A stretch of DNA of 64,000 nucleotides from positions 1,302,001 to 1,366,000 of the forward strand of contig NC_058161.1 of NCBI RefSeq assembly GCF_020080835.1, given 5' to 3'. Positions 35,011-47,512 of the stretch are shown in pieces; position 1 is the stretch's first letter; each line of letters opens with the position of its first letter. Source of the stretch: Cotesia glomerata. Taxonomy: Eukaryota; Arthropoda; Insecta; Hymenoptera; Braconidae. A program made the translations under genes and the position numbers. Under the pieces are notes generated by a model. The model was not told where the DNA came from. It made no database searches and was given only the letters and a program-made list of their open reading frames with translations.

Positions 35011-36540
35011 TGATCAGATCAACTTACAACAGGTTATATGTATGATTTTTTTCATGAGTTTTGACATATTTTGCGTCTATATATTTATTCCTAATAATTT
35101 ACTTTGAAACAATCAACTATTTAATTAATCTTTGAGTTGTTTATTTTTTTACTTTTTTAACATGTTACTCTCATAAATAATTATAAAAAAATTCATAATA
35201 ATTTACTGAAATTCCACCAAATATTTATCAAAGTTATGTCGCTTCAAAGGATCACAATATAAAGCAGAAAAATAATTAACTTAAATTAATCGTATCATAA
35301 AAATAACCCGAATATTTTCCGTAATAATTAAAACATCACACTCACAAGTTAATTGGAATAACTTAAATTTTAATGAGCGAAGGGTCGAGCAGGGAATGCC
35401 GTAATAAATAATAAAACAACCCGCCGAGATTTAGTAATAAAATGTAATAACGCTGGTAATTATTGTCGTAGGGAATTATAACACTTATTTTATTATTTTC
35501 AAGTGCCACGAGTTACTGATTATCCCTTCAAATTGGTTATTTTCGGTAAATACTATTGTGAAAAGCCAATAACGTTGTTTTTCTATTGTCAAAACTCTAT
35601 TGGGTAGCATTGAGTGTGTCTTTCTCAAAATACAAGTCATTTTGATCAGTGTGTCTCTTTCAGTATATTTTTCAGTTCCCCGTATATATACTTATAATGG
35701 GAAAAGACTAAAAGAGAAAAACCTGCAGGCAGTAGGGTGCCGAGGAACGACAAATATAATCCCGTAGCCGAGACAGGTGAGCGTATTTTGTCGATCTGTG
35801 TATTCCACGATAGGTGTATCCGAACTGTAAAGGATTCCGGGGGATGCTGGGAGAGTAAATCCCTAGGGATGTCTCCGCTCCTCAGGTATACTCTACATTT
35901 TCAATGTATGAAAAATATTAAATAAAATACAAGTAATGCCGATATTCAATCTATTACTATATATATTTGAGAGGGATACCTGCTAGATGATATTCCGTGG
36001 GGTGAAAGGCCGTTTTTTTCTCAGCGTTTTTTATTTGTTATATGGGGACGCGTATCTTTGGTGAGATAAAAAACGTCACAATCAATAGTTTATTTTTTTT
36101 ATTGTAATAATATTTATAAATAATCCTTCAGATCAATTTATTGTCACAGATAATTCCAAAAAAAATTTGGACATAATTTTAAGCATTAAATTTTTGAAAA
36201 AACTCTGTAAAATGTCTCGCAGATCTGTATCATTATTCAAAAACCTAAAATACTTAAATATTTACAAATTAATTGATTTTTGAACCCCGGGCTCAAAAAC
36301 CAGAAGATAGTCAATTTTTGAAAATCTTTAAGGAGATCCACGCGAAATAGTCAAATTTTTAAAACTTCCTGAAAATTTGTAAATTCACTCTACGTAGCCT
36401 AATAATTAATAAAAAAATAAAAAACAGTTGTTTTCCGGGATATTTGAAGAAATAATTAGGTTTGAAAATTGTAATTTTCACATGTGAATGGAGATTCCAC
36501 CAGCCGGTATTTGGTTAAGAATTTTATGCAATTAACGATT
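35011..36540. other. Mixed sequence with a small island at 35,680-35,910
   Basis: A 62-codon frame at 35737 has no domain. The remainder is AT-rich and nothing else was recognised. Confidence 0.4.
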
Positions 36541-36555
36541 TAAAAAAAATTTTTC

Positions 36556-36640
36556 TCACCTTCGGGCGGAAAGCGTCAATTTTCCTCCCGCTGCGCTAAA
36601 CGAAAATGCCGCTTTCCGCCTCCGTCGAAGAGATAAATAG
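36556..36640. repeat. Inverted repeat with GCGGAAAGCG arms
   Basis: CTTCGGGCGGAAAGCGTCAA faces GCCGCTTTCCGCCTCCGTCG, forming a GC-rich imperfect stem in AT-rich DNA. It directly precedes a second, longer inverted repeat. Confidence 0.65.
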
Positions 36641-36643
36641 TAT

Positions 36644-36775
36644 ACACACCACGGGCAGTAAATAAGAAAGCCTCAGATCACATGTTTATTGACTTCGGCT
36701 TCGCCTCGGACAACAATTACATGTGATCTGAGACATTTCTTATTTTACTACCCTAGATGTGTAATATACTATTAT
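36644..36775. repeat. Foldback structure with ~50-bp arms
   Basis: The left arm AATAGTATACACACCACGGG...CCTCAGATCACATG is inverted as CATGTGATCTGAGACATTTC...TAATATACTATT. The intervening loop contains GACTTCGGCTTCGCCTCGGA. It resembles a transposon end or small foldback element; no family was recognised. Confidence 0.7.
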
Positions 36776-36790
36776 TCTCATTGAATTTGA

Positions 36791-37259
36791 TTGAAAAAAT
36801 AATAAGCTTTCAATTAAAACAATAAAAAAAGTTGCTTTCCGAACGTATTACGGAGATATTTTATATTTTTTATGAAAAATCACTCGTAACTTGCGTTCTT
36901 TAAAGTCTTGTATTTGATTTGGCAACACCGCTTGCGCAGTTACTCGGCGCATAAGTAATCGCGGTTTTTTAAATTCTAGAAGATCTTAGTCATTTTAGTT
37001 AGACAGTAAACATAAATAAATTAGAAGGTTAGGGAACTCTTTTTGTGTTGTCAAGTTTATACCGGTAATTCAGAGTGCTATATTTTTTATTAGTCAATTA
37101 AATGTTAATAATTATTTAATGAGTAAATTTATCGGAAATTTCCTCAAAAATGTTATTAATTGATTTAAAAATTAATTTTAAGATGCATAACAAAAGAATT
37201 ATTGCGTATTATTTTTTTATAGACATTCTTTACACTAGGAGGGTACTTGGATCTCCTTA
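36791..37259. other. Intervening sequence
   Basis: AT-rich except for a short GC stretch near 36920-36965 (CACCGCTTGCGCAGTTACTC). No gene. Confidence 0.4.
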
Positions 37260-37500
37260 AACTACGATTGCTTTTGAACGCGTGGTTCAAATTTGAGTAT
37301 GTTGACACAGTTTTTCAAGCTCTAAAATTTACTACAAAGTTTTGAGTCGATTGTTCCAAGAGTTTGAAAGTTATATAAAAAAAAGTTGTCTTGGTTTTTA
37401 GAATTTGTTAATTTTTTAAGTAAAAAGTTAAAAATTGAATAAAAACAAAAATAGATAAAATTTTTACGTCCCTCGTAACTTTTGAAATTGTTCTGGATGG
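37260..37500. repeat. Single diverged copy of the 211-bp repeat core
   Basis: GCTTTTGAACGCGTGGTTCA, then GTTGACACAGTTTTTCAAGC, a TTTTGAGTCGATTG stretch and GAAAGTTAT follow the order of the 40-kb array unit (TTTTGAACGCG...GCAGTTTTT...AAAGTTAT) on the same strand. Confidence 0.6.
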
Positions 37501-38246
37501 TCTTGACGATAAAAATAAGAAGAAGGTGCGGAAAGAAGAGAACCAAAGTAAAAGTAAATGTCAAAGAAGAAGAAGAAGAAGAAGAAGGTAAAGAAGAGAA
37601 AATAGATGTTGAAATTGGGGTGTTTTGGGGTATGGGAACGGCGTGCTTGCAGACTTGAAGGAGGTCGATCGTCGACGGGATAGGACGTGCCTTCATTTGT
37701 TTCAACGGGTACGTTGGTGGGTGGTTACGTCACGCGGTGTGCCGTTGGCATGGTAACCCTCTGGGCTCAAGACGAAAGACGAGAGGGCGAGGGGTACGGG
37801 CTTTATACAACATTCTGTCAGTTATAGGACGACGTACGAACAACGATACGACGTTGACATCGAGAACGCGTGCGCATCTTGCTCTCTTGTGCTCTACTGG
37901 TAAGAGTGCTCCCGAGTTCCGTTCTGTCCTCACACCACCCTTATCTCGAATACATTCTTCCCACCCACCAGCCCTAAACATCATTCACCCACCACCCACC
38001 ACCCACCATCAACCCACGCCACTCTTCACCTCTCGTCTTTCGTCTTTGCCCGTCCGCTGATCCCCGATCTTCTGTCACAACTCCTCTGATAACTCGCAAG
38101 TGTCCAGGCTTACTCTACTTTTTGGTCGAGATGTTTGTTCGGAATTTAAATCAATTTTAAAAAACGAATATATGAGTTATTTTTGGAACAATTCTGGTTT
38201 TAAATGACTTTAAGTTATTATTTTATTCTTAAAAATTATTTTTTGC
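37501..38246. other. GC island with (GAA)n and CCACC repeats
   Basis: GAAGAAGAAGAAGAAGAAGA occurs at about 37566. ACCCACCACCCACCACCCACC occurs near 37987. Antiparallel frames of 107 (+) and 84 (-) codons over 37730-38060 match nothing known. Candidate regulatory or untranslated DNA only. Confidence 0.4.
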
Positions 38247-39010
38247 AATGTTAGATTGAATTGAAGTTCAAAATTTTTACTTTATGTCCTAATCAGGGTT
38301 CCAAATTTATTACTCCATAAATTTTATCGGAAAATTCACTTTTTTATTTTAATTTTGAATTAAAAATTATGAAAGTTATTCTTGAAATATTGGGTCAAAA
38401 TTTTTTAAAATTAATTTCCGATTTCGTTGCTATAATTGTGAGGTCAATTGTTAGAGTTTAAAATTTAGATAAATTTTTTCAGGTTAAATAAAAGGATCAA
38501 AATAAAAAAAAAATTAATTTTTGGTTTAAATATTTGGACTAATAAACAAAAAATGAATTTTTTGATGAAATCGTTGAGACTAAAATTGAAAAAATTAATT
38601 TTTAATTTAAATTTTTCAATCAACAACAATGTTAGATCATATTAAAGTTCAAAATTTTTACATTATGTCCTTATCAGAAGTCCAAATTTATTAACTCATA
38701 AATTTCGACGGAAAATTCAATTTTGAATTAAAAATTATTAAAGCTTTTCTTAAAATATTAGAATACAAATTTTAAAAATTAATTTTTGGTTTAATTGCTA
38801 AAATTAGATAATTATGAGGTCAATTGTTAGAGTTCAAAATTTAGATAAATTTTTTCAGTTTTAATATAGAGATCAAAATAAAAAAAATTAATTTTTTGGT
38901 CAAATATTTGGATTAATAATTAAAAAATGAATTTTTTAATGAAATCGTTGAGATTCAAATTAAAAAAATTAACTATTAATTTCAATTTTTAAATCAACAA
39001 TAAGAACTTA
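38247..39010. repeat. Two tandem 381-bp units
   Basis: AATGTTAGAT starts both units (38247 and 38628). Shared landmarks include AAAGTTCAAAATTTTTAC-type sequence, GAGGTCAATTGTTAGAGTT, and GAATTTTTTGATGAAATCGT/GAATTTTTTAATGAAATCGT. AT-rich, non-coding, moderately diverged. Confidence 0.8.
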
Positions 39011-39988
39011 ATTTTTAATTAAAAATTTTTCAAATTAAACTTGATCCGATTATTAGTTTTCCAAATTACAAAAATAATTTCTACAAGTGTTGGGACTAAA
39101 AACAAAACATCAATTAAAAACAAACTAACTAGAATGTCGAGAAGAGCTCGTCAAAAATACGAAGCCACTCAATATTTGCTACCCCCTAGCTATAATTGTA
39201 CATAACTTCAAAAAGTAACTTCGTCGGATGATGAAACAGGTAGAAAGTTACAGCACAGGTAGAGGAACTAGGAACTACAAGGAGGACACCAGTACAGAGG
39301 TAAATTTAAATTAGTTTCAAGTTAACTCGAGCAATTGGCGTCTAGCTCTCTCTCATCAACCTCCGAATGTTATATATGCATTTCCCATTTTGCCTCATCC
39401 TTTATCATGAGCTCGAGTATGAGGTTGGCTTGCCTGTGACGCAGGAACGTCGTCAGCCGGGTCTTCCGTTCTGTTCCTTCTATCCTTCATCCTCATTCCT
39501 CATCATGTCGACTCAACGAGCCCCACCAGTCAATATGGAGAAGTCTCTCTATATAATATACATTTACACATACATACACCCTATACACAGTACATTACAT
39601 ACTAAACATTTTATATATAATATATAATACATTATAAGTATAGTATGTACTACACAGTATGTACCAGTACTTGCTTCGAGGCATCAAGGCAGTTTCAGAA
39701 CTCTGTCGTAGAAGGGTTTCTTTGTAGGTTTCGAATTGTTCATGAAGCACTATTAAATCACTTTTCAAAAATGACTTCATCTACTTTATTATTTCTAATA
39801 TTTTAACAATTTATTCTAAAATTTATAGAATTTATTATTATTATTAATAATTATTAATAAATAAATATTTTTGATCCACAAAAATTATATTAAACACAAC
39901 TGTATCGATAAGAAAGCTCAAAAATTTACTAAATAAGCATTATTTATTTTTTATTTATTTTTATTTTATTTATTTTTAAGCTTTGAGT
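39011..39988. other. Balanced island (39,150-39,560) then AT-rich sequence
   Basis: An 86-codon frame at 39367-39627 has no recognised domain. Short ACATACATACACC-type simple repeats occur near 39570. Confidence 0.4.
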
Positions 39989-40600
39989 TAAAAAATCAGA
40001 CAATTTAATGATAACCATTTTTTTTTAACTTCAAACTAGGATATCTTTTGAACGCGATGTTCGATTTTAATTTTCGTAACGATATTCAACGCAGTTTTTC
40101 ATGCCAAACAAGCGTATACAAGGTTTTGTACCAATTGGTCCAATATTTTAAAAGTTATCTCAAAAAAATGTACCAAATAATTTATTTTTAAACTTTAAAT
40201 TAAAAAATCTGACGATTTTCTAAAAGCTATTTTTTTTAACTTCAAATTAAGATATCTTTTGAACGCGTTGTTAGATTTTGATTTTTTTGACGGCATTCGA
40301 CGCAGTTTTTGATCCTGAAAAAATGTATACAAGGTTTTGAATCGATTGGTTCAATATTTTGAAAGTTATCTCAAAAAAATTTACCAAATAATTTATTTTT
40401 AAGCTTTAAGTTAAAAAATCTGATGATTTCACAATAGCCTATTTTTTTCTACTTTCAAACTAGGATATCTTTTGAACGCGTTGTTCGATTTTGATTTTTT
40501 TGACGGTATTCGACGCAGCTTTTTACGCCAAACAAATGTATACAAGGTTTTGTACCAATTGGTCCAATATTTTATAAGTTATCTCAAAGAAACTTCCCAA
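39989..40600. repeat. Three tandem 211-bp units
   Basis: Unit starts (TTAAAAAATC) lie at about 39989, 40200 and 40411, an exact 211-bp period. Each carries CTAGGATATCTTTTGAACGCG (or a near match), then a GATTTTGATTTT stretch, ATTCGACGCAGTTTTT, GTATACAAGGTTTTG and AAAGTTATCTCAAA. The core is the inverse of that in the 306-bp units at 10.8 kb and related to blocks at 17.7-18.0 and 37.3 kb. Confidence 0.88.
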
Positions 40601-41668
40601 AAATTTCTCTTTTGAATACCTTCAAAATTTCTCTTAAGATTTATTTAAAATTGAATCAGATTCTATTTTTGATCATTATTAAATTAAAAATGAACAATTT
40701 GACTTATTAAGGTACTTCCAAATAAAAAATCTAAAATATTTAAAATAAATAATTGAAGTATCTGCAAAATTTCCAAAAATAAAGGAAAGAAATGAAAATA
40801 TAGATGACAGAAGAGCTTATTAAAGCTTAATATATCGCGATTTAAACCAGGATACACGAAAATTGGCACATATTGGTGTAAGCCTGGCAAGCGTAGTCCG
40901 CGCTGAGGATGAGGATGAGGATGAGAAGGTAGATGCACAAGAAGAGAAGAGAAGAGAAGACACAGTAACCAGAACGAAGCTCTGGATGTGGAAGCGACGT
41001 TAAGCCGCTGGCAACCAATTCAAAGTCCTCTTGCAGCTTCTACTTCTACCTTGAAGCTCCAGCTTCCAGTTTCCAGATAGAGAACTATACCAAGGTACAG
41101 ACACAGTTTGCTACTGCAGAAGTAAGCTTAACCGTCTAGGTACAGCACCCAATACACTTCCAGGCACTGTGCTTCTATACTTTTGCCTTATATACACATA
41201 ATACTATATTGAGCATTCTGCATACTGCATACTGCATGGAACACACACCAAATGCTACGTACTCTCGACAACTGAGTACGTACCAAATTGAAGAAAACGA
41301 GTAAGCGAGAACGAGAAAATAAGGTATATAGATGTCGTGTGCCTTTGGGGATGAAAACGCTAGCAGGCAATTTTACTCCGCGCTTTTATATATATATATT
41401 TTGTACATTTATATATATATTCATGTGTCGAAGATGCTTCAAAACGTCTCGGTACACAAGCCATGCAAAAGACATATGCTCAAATGCTTCTTACTTTTTT
41501 TATTTTCTTTTATTCACTTCCTTATCCGTTCTTTGAAGGGAGATACGCAGAAATGAGAATTTTTTTCGAGAACTCAAGAGTTTTGTAGTACGCGGGGTAA
41601 CTTGGACTGGTTGAAATTTTTTTTTGAGAAAAGTTGGGGATTATAATTGTTAGTTTTTAAGTCAACTG
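40601..41668. other. AT spacer then balanced island (40,850-41,360)
   Basis: Short GATGAGGATGAGGATGAGGA repeat near 40906 and a GAAGAGAAGAGAAGAGAAG run near 40942. Frames to 84 codons, none recognised. Confidence 0.4.
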
Positions 41669-41937
41669 CACTGATAGAAGGATTTATTTGTAAAAAAATA
41701 TTTGTTAATAGTTAACAAATCATTTATTAGAGAGCACTTTTTAGTATTAAAAAAATATTTCTTAGTATTTAAAATGATTTATTTGGATTTAATAAATCTG
41801 ATATTCATTTATTATATATTAATAAATCTTTTTAAATACTAAGAAATATTTGTTAAGGACTAAAAAGCGGTCTCTAATAAATGATTTGTTAAATATTAAC
41901 AAATATTTTTAACTATAAACAAATCCTTCTATCAGTG
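41669..41937. mobile_element. Foldback MITE, same family as 6785-7025
   Basis: It begins CACTGATAGAAGGATTT and ends AAATCCTTCTATCAGTG. Internal arms carry TTAACAAATCATTTATTAGA and its complement, so nearly the whole 269 bp folds back. The flanking dinucleotides are TG on both sides rather than the TA seen at 6.8 kb. Confidence 0.85.
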
Positions 41938-42164
41938 TGGGGGAAATAATGAAAAGATTTTGCGAAACTTAATTAACGTCGCGGATAACAAGGAATAAAT
42001 TTAGCAGCAAATTTTAATTTCCGGGAATATTCACGCCCTTATGTCTATAACTGTACCTTTTATTCTGTCCAATTACAGCCAGTTAATTTCTAAATTTCCT
42101 TATTATTAATCCCCTGTTTTATTGAAATTTATAGTTTAGGTGTTTGCCGTGATATTATTTTTTC

Positions 42165-42996
42165 AGTTAGTTTAATTCACAAGGATTCTATTTATATTAT
42201 TAATAAAATTAATTATGAAAAAAATTTCATAACTATCTTGTTTTTATTTTTACAAGTAGTATTTTTTTATAAATTATCTCTTTAATAATTTATTTAATAT
42301 AAAATTCTAAAAATCGCCCCATTAAAGTTTCAAAATATTTTTCATTAAAAATAATTAATTAAATTAATTACATTAATAAAAAAATTCCAAATAAATTAAA
42401 TTATTAAAAACAAATAAATTGCCTTCAATATATTTAATTTTATTTATTTTTTAACCGACTGTTTAATGATTAATAATTATTAAAGTAATAATAATTTAAT
42501 TGTGAGGGACGTAAGTGATCGGAAAATAAAAACCAAATAAATTAAAAATAAATAAACCAATAGCAATGTTAGTTTTTTAACGAATTATATAAGTCTGAAA
42601 TTCACTTCAAGGATTTTATTTAAATTAATAATGAAATTAATTTTGAAAAAAATTGCATAAATATTTTTTTTTTTATTTTTACTAGTAGTATTTTTTAATA
42701 AATTATCTTTTTAATAATTTATTTAATAAAAAATTCTAAAAATCGCCCCATTAAAGTTTCAAAATATTTTTCATTAAAAATAATGAATTAAATTAAATAA
42801 ATTAATGAAAAAAAATTCCAATAAATTAATTTGTTAACAAAAAATAAATTGCCTTTAATATATTTAATTTTATTTATTTTTTAACCGACTGTTTAATGAT
42901 TAATTATTATTAAATTATTAATAATTTAATTGTAAGTGACTTAAATGATCAGAAATTGAAACCAAATAAATTAAAACTAAATAAACCAATAGCAAT
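42165..42996. repeat. Two tandem 429-bp units
   Basis: TCGCCCCATTAAAGTTTCAA lies at 42314 and 42743. TTTTTTAACCGACTGTTTAA, AATAAATTGCCTT(C/T)AATATA and AATAAACCAATAGCAAT also recur at the same spacing. The copies are well conserved for such AT-rich DNA, so the duplication is fairly recent. Non-coding. Confidence 0.88.
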
Positions 42997-43560
42997 AAAT
43001 CAAAAATTAAAAAGTAGCGACGGACAACTGACCTGAGAGTTGTTTGGGCTAACCCTTGACCCTAGTGACCGTACCTCGTGACCCAGAGCCCATAAAAAAA
43101 CCAGAAGTTGCCAACAACAGGAAACATATCGAAACCGGTACGGCTTTGACCTACACTCGCCAATAACAATAATAATATCTATCTGTATACATTTATACCA
43201 CCGGTCACTCCTCCGTACGTCGGCACGAGCCGTGATTTATGTCCGAGTTTCAAGGCGGTTTGCCGTAATTTGCAAGCATTATTCATTGCATGTGATTTGT
43301 ATTTGTTTTCTTCTACCGTATAGATATTTTTCACAGTTTTAATTTTAATTTGAACATAATACGGCACTTTAATTGTTTAATGCACGATTTCGCTTGCTTT
43401 ACTTGCTTACGCGATTGCTTACGTAATTAAATTTTATATGGTCAAACGACTTTTTATGACCAGTGGTCAGCTCGTGCTCGGTGGGCGGTCTTGACCTATT
43501 CCATGGACTTAATTGTCCGAAGAGACCCTTGCCTTGCTACCAATGGAATTTTATTTATTA
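42997..43560. other. Balanced island
   Basis: Balanced sequence to about 43540 with only short frames; no repeat. It may be regulatory. Confidence 0.4.
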
Positions 43561-45190
43561 GAAAGTAAATAAATGTAATTTAAGGATGTAAATAAAAATA
43601 CATAGTAAAAAAAAAAAAATGTAATTAATTTTTTAAAAATTTTCTTGAATTAAAAAAATTATTTTTAAAATTTTATTATTTTAAATTATTGAGAAATTTT
43701 TGAAAAGGAAATTTCTTTAAAAATTAACAGTTCAAATAATTATATTGAAATTTCAAAATTAAATTATTATTTTGTGATCAAAAAATTCTTAAGTCTGTAC
43801 AGATTTTTGTTGAAACTCTTTAAAATAATTTATTTGAGTCGAATTAATTTTGTTTTATTATTATAATTTAAATTATTGATGAAGAGGTGTTAAATTTATT
43901 TAAAGGTAAAGTTTGTTTTATCTATTGTCTATCGAAATAAATTTTAATGTGGCGGTAAAGTTTATAATAGTATTTTAGTATTTGACGAATATGAGAAATA
44001 ACGAATAGAAGTAAGGACGTTTATGTGAATTTAATGTCCGAAGGTATTTTGTCGCGGATCATGTCATGCTTGTGTTTATGCTGAAGGCGAATATAAAATA
44101 AATATAAGATATGAAAAGTGGGTAAAAATGCTAGATGTATATTACGAGACAAGTTTGTCTCAGTCTGGAAAGTGGAAAGTCCATCAAAAAGTTTCATTTC
44201 GACGTCTCGCGGGATAATGTGAGACGTCTCCAGTATATCCAATTCGAGATGACTTATAATGCTCTGCATATACAAGAATTGTAAATATTTTAATTTCATA
44301 AATAAAAAATAGATGGATTTTTATTTGACGAAAGTTACTTTTTAGAACTTTAAACATAAATTTTTATGATAAATTTAAGATCAGAATTTTTGAGAATATC
44401 ACAAATTAATTTTAAAATATTTATTTAAATAAAATTTTTCTTTCAATTCTTGAATTTAATTATCATTAACTTTTGATCTAGTAATTTAAAAAAAAATTTT
44501 TTTTTTTAAATTCAAGTTTGAAGATTCATTTTTCCCTTCATAAAAATTAATTTAAAAAAATTTAATTTTGGATAGAATAAAATATAATAAATTGTCAAAA
44601 AAACTATAAGGTTTAAAAATTAACTAACTTCTGATCTAACCACATTAATAACTAATTTTTTTAATAAAAAATTGTAGTCTAAAGACTAATCTATAGCTTG
44701 GTGAAAATTAATTGTGTAAAAAGTGGTTGCAAAAAATTAAAAAAATGAAATTAATTATCCTGAAAAACTATCAAATTTTTTAACTAATTTTGGATCCAAT
44801 CACGTTAAAAAAAAAGTTTTTTATCAAAAATTAAAGTATTAGGATTTATTTTTCACTTCTTAAATTAAGAACTGATTCAAAAAATATTCACTAAAAAATT
44901 CTTGAGTTAAAAAACTAAAAATCACTTTCAGAAAATGTTTATAAAATAATTTTATACCAAAATTTTTTTACCACCAAATAAGTCAGACCTCTTAACCACT
45001 GAGTCTTTCCACAGATAAAAATTCACAAATAAAACTTACCTAAAAAGACAACCAGGAAAAATCAGAAGACAAGATAATTTGAAAAAGTAGAGCAAGAATC
45101 GATGTTACTGGTGTGATGCTCTCAGAAAGACTAAAAGTGTAAGGGTTAAAATATTCAGAATATATAACTAACGCATGCATACATAAAACA
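43561..45190. other. AT-rich tract
   Basis: Mostly degenerate AT sequence. A 92-codon minus frame at 44021-44299 has no recognised domain. A tRNA-like fragment lies near the right end. Confidence 0.45.
44970..45014 (-). mobile_element. tRNA-like 5' fragment (possible SINE head)
   Basis: On the minus strand, GACTCAGTGGTTAAGAGGTC looks like a tRNA D arm (CTC stem, AGTGGTTAA loop, GAG stem) and A box. No B box or T arm follows, so it is at best a truncated tRNA-derived element. Confidence 0.35.
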
Positions 45191-45700
45191 TAAAACACAA
45201 AATAGGGGTACCATGTACCACGTAGCATGTGACGGGGCCCCGACACGCGGATCCATTGTGCGTCATAGTCTGTGCTGTGTATTTGTAAGTTTTGTTGTTC
45301 GGTCCCAGGTGGGACCCCCTCGGGTCCTACGCAAGTTAGTCCCCGTCTTCGTCTCTCGAATCATTTCTTTACCTGGATATCAATGGGGTCGATCTCTCGA
45401 TCTCTGACTCGGTAAAATCTGACTAACTTCACTCATATCACTCACTACACCCTTCTCTTTAAATTTCTTGCTAGTCGGGCTAGACACTCGGTTTATTGGT
45501 TATCGTAATGTGATTTTGATGAGCAGATTGCCCGGATGCATCATATATCCTCATAGACGGCAAGCGCGTTATTAATGATCATCTCCGACACCGGAACGAG
45601 TTCAGTAAATGTCTATATACTTATTATATGTACTGCGGGTTAATAGACACTGTACACACGATCTACATTATCTGACAATGAGCTTATGTGCAACATTGAT
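45191..45700. other. GC-rich island
   Basis: Includes GGTCCCAGGTGGGACC, a short palindrome near 45301, and several CpGs. The 64-codon frame over it is not recognised. Confidence 0.4.
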
Positions 45701-45939
45701 TTATAACAATGCGATTTTTACCGGAAAATACGATTGATTCCACGGTTTTCTATCATTAATAATTATCTTGTTACTTTTGAGCATTCCTAATCAGACTAGT
45801 AGAAGATAATCGACGATTTTGTTGAATATAAAATTTATTTGATCAGAAAAAACTGTAAATTTTAATTGATTCAATAACTTTTCAAATTTGAAGAAAAATA
45901 AGTTTTTAAAAATGTTTTGAGATCAAAATTTATTTAGAA

Positions 45940-46430
45940 AAAAAAAATTTGTTGTATTAAAAAATTTTAATTGGTTTAAATAAAATTTATTTGATTAAAA
46001 ATGATCAAACCCTTCAAAAAAAATGAACTAAACTAAAAATTAATGATTTTTTTCAAAGTAAAAATATTTTAAAATTTATTCACTGGAAAAAAGATTAATT
46101 TCTCATAATTTGTTTAATTAAAAAATTTTTAATTGGTTTATATAAAATTTATATGATTAAAAATGATTAATCCCTTCATGAGAATGAACTAGACTAAAAA
46201 TTGATGATTTTTTCTTAGTGTAAAAATATTTTAAAATTTATTCACTGAAAAAAAAACTAATTTCTAATGATTTGTTTAATAAAAAAACTTTTTTTGGTTT
46301 AAATAAAATTTATTTGATTAAAAATGATTAATCCCTTCAAGAGAATGAATTAGGCTAAAAATTATTGATTTTTTTCAGTATAAAAATATAAAATTTATTT
46401 ACTAGAAAAAAGATTAATTTAATTGAAGAG
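45940..46430. repeat. About three tandem 161-bp units
   Basis: GGTTTAAATAAAATTTATTTG or close variants lie at 45973, 46135 and 46296. Each is followed by ATTAAAAATGAT(T/C)AA, a CCCTTCA stretch and AATGAA(C/T)TA. AT-rich, non-coding. Confidence 0.8.
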
Positions 46431-47512
46431 AAAAATTATTGAGCCAAAAAATTTACAAATTTCTATGATTTAAGCAGAAAAATTCTTGAATGAAATAAAG
46501 TTAACTCAAGCCAAGAAAAATTTACTAGTTCAAGAATAAAAATATTCTTCAAACTAATTTTATTTTTTATTCTTAAAAGTTTGCTCTTTAAACTCGAGAG
46601 CTTTCTCTTAAATTAATTTTATTTTCTTTACATTTTTCAATGTAAAGCACTAGATAAATTTAAATTTAATCGAAAAAATTCATAAATTTTCTAACCAATA
46701 ATTTTTTCTCTAAAATCCTGGATGAGCAATTTCATAAGTGACTTATTAAAAAATAAAAGGGTTGATATATTCGAAGGATGATTTAAATATTGTTATTTGT
46801 TATCAAAAGGGCTTAATCTTAAAAACGTTAAATGAACTCGTCAGGATACTGGTTCTACTGGAATAGTTCGGTCTAGATCTAGGATTGGGATTGGAATTGT
46901 TTTTCCAATGCCCGAGGCAGATGGAGAAATAGAATTAAAAATAAAAAACGGATGGATCCGCGTTACTACAACTACCAACTACCAACTAAACGGGAACAAC
47001 CCTTTGGATTGGTGGGGTGGACTGGTGAAATGCTGAAAAAGTTGTAGTGAAGAGCCCGTAGGACTTAGTTAAGACGTCAGACCGGGCATGACAATGAGGT
47101 CACCCATGCATGCCTAGGTTTCGCACCTTTTTTAACAGTACCTAGGTACATATACATATATATAAATATATGTAGAAGTGTGTATAAAAGAGTAACACAT
47201 TTTATTTGATTCTTATCTTCGAGGGTACTCGATGGGCTCGTCGATTTTGGAGATAGTCCATCCAAGTTACTGCAGCACTCTCGAGGGTACTTGATGACAG
47301 CCAGCTAAAACCCGACGGCACTGTACTATTATAAACTCTCAGCTAAAGGTGGCACTCGTCGAGAGCTCGACTTTACGCTTTCGATAGTTATCCTTTTTGA
47401 AGATAATAAAAGCGCAATTATACGTTTATTTGGGTTTTTATTAGGACATTTTTTATACTGATGGTTGAAAAAATTTTTTTCGAAAGAATACTCAAAATAG
47501 AATAATTTAAAA
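46431..47512. other. AT spacer then balanced island (46,840-47,420)
   Basis: No frame above 62 codons. CTCGAGGGTACTTGATG and TTCGAGGGTACTCGATG occur 60 bp apart near 47219-47295. Otherwise nothing was recognised. Confidence 0.4.

Noticed and set aside
37730..38060. Antiparallel frames of 107 and 84 codons, candidate exon
   Set aside because: No recognisable family. CCACC repeats give the Pro/His-rich end. No supporting splice or start context.
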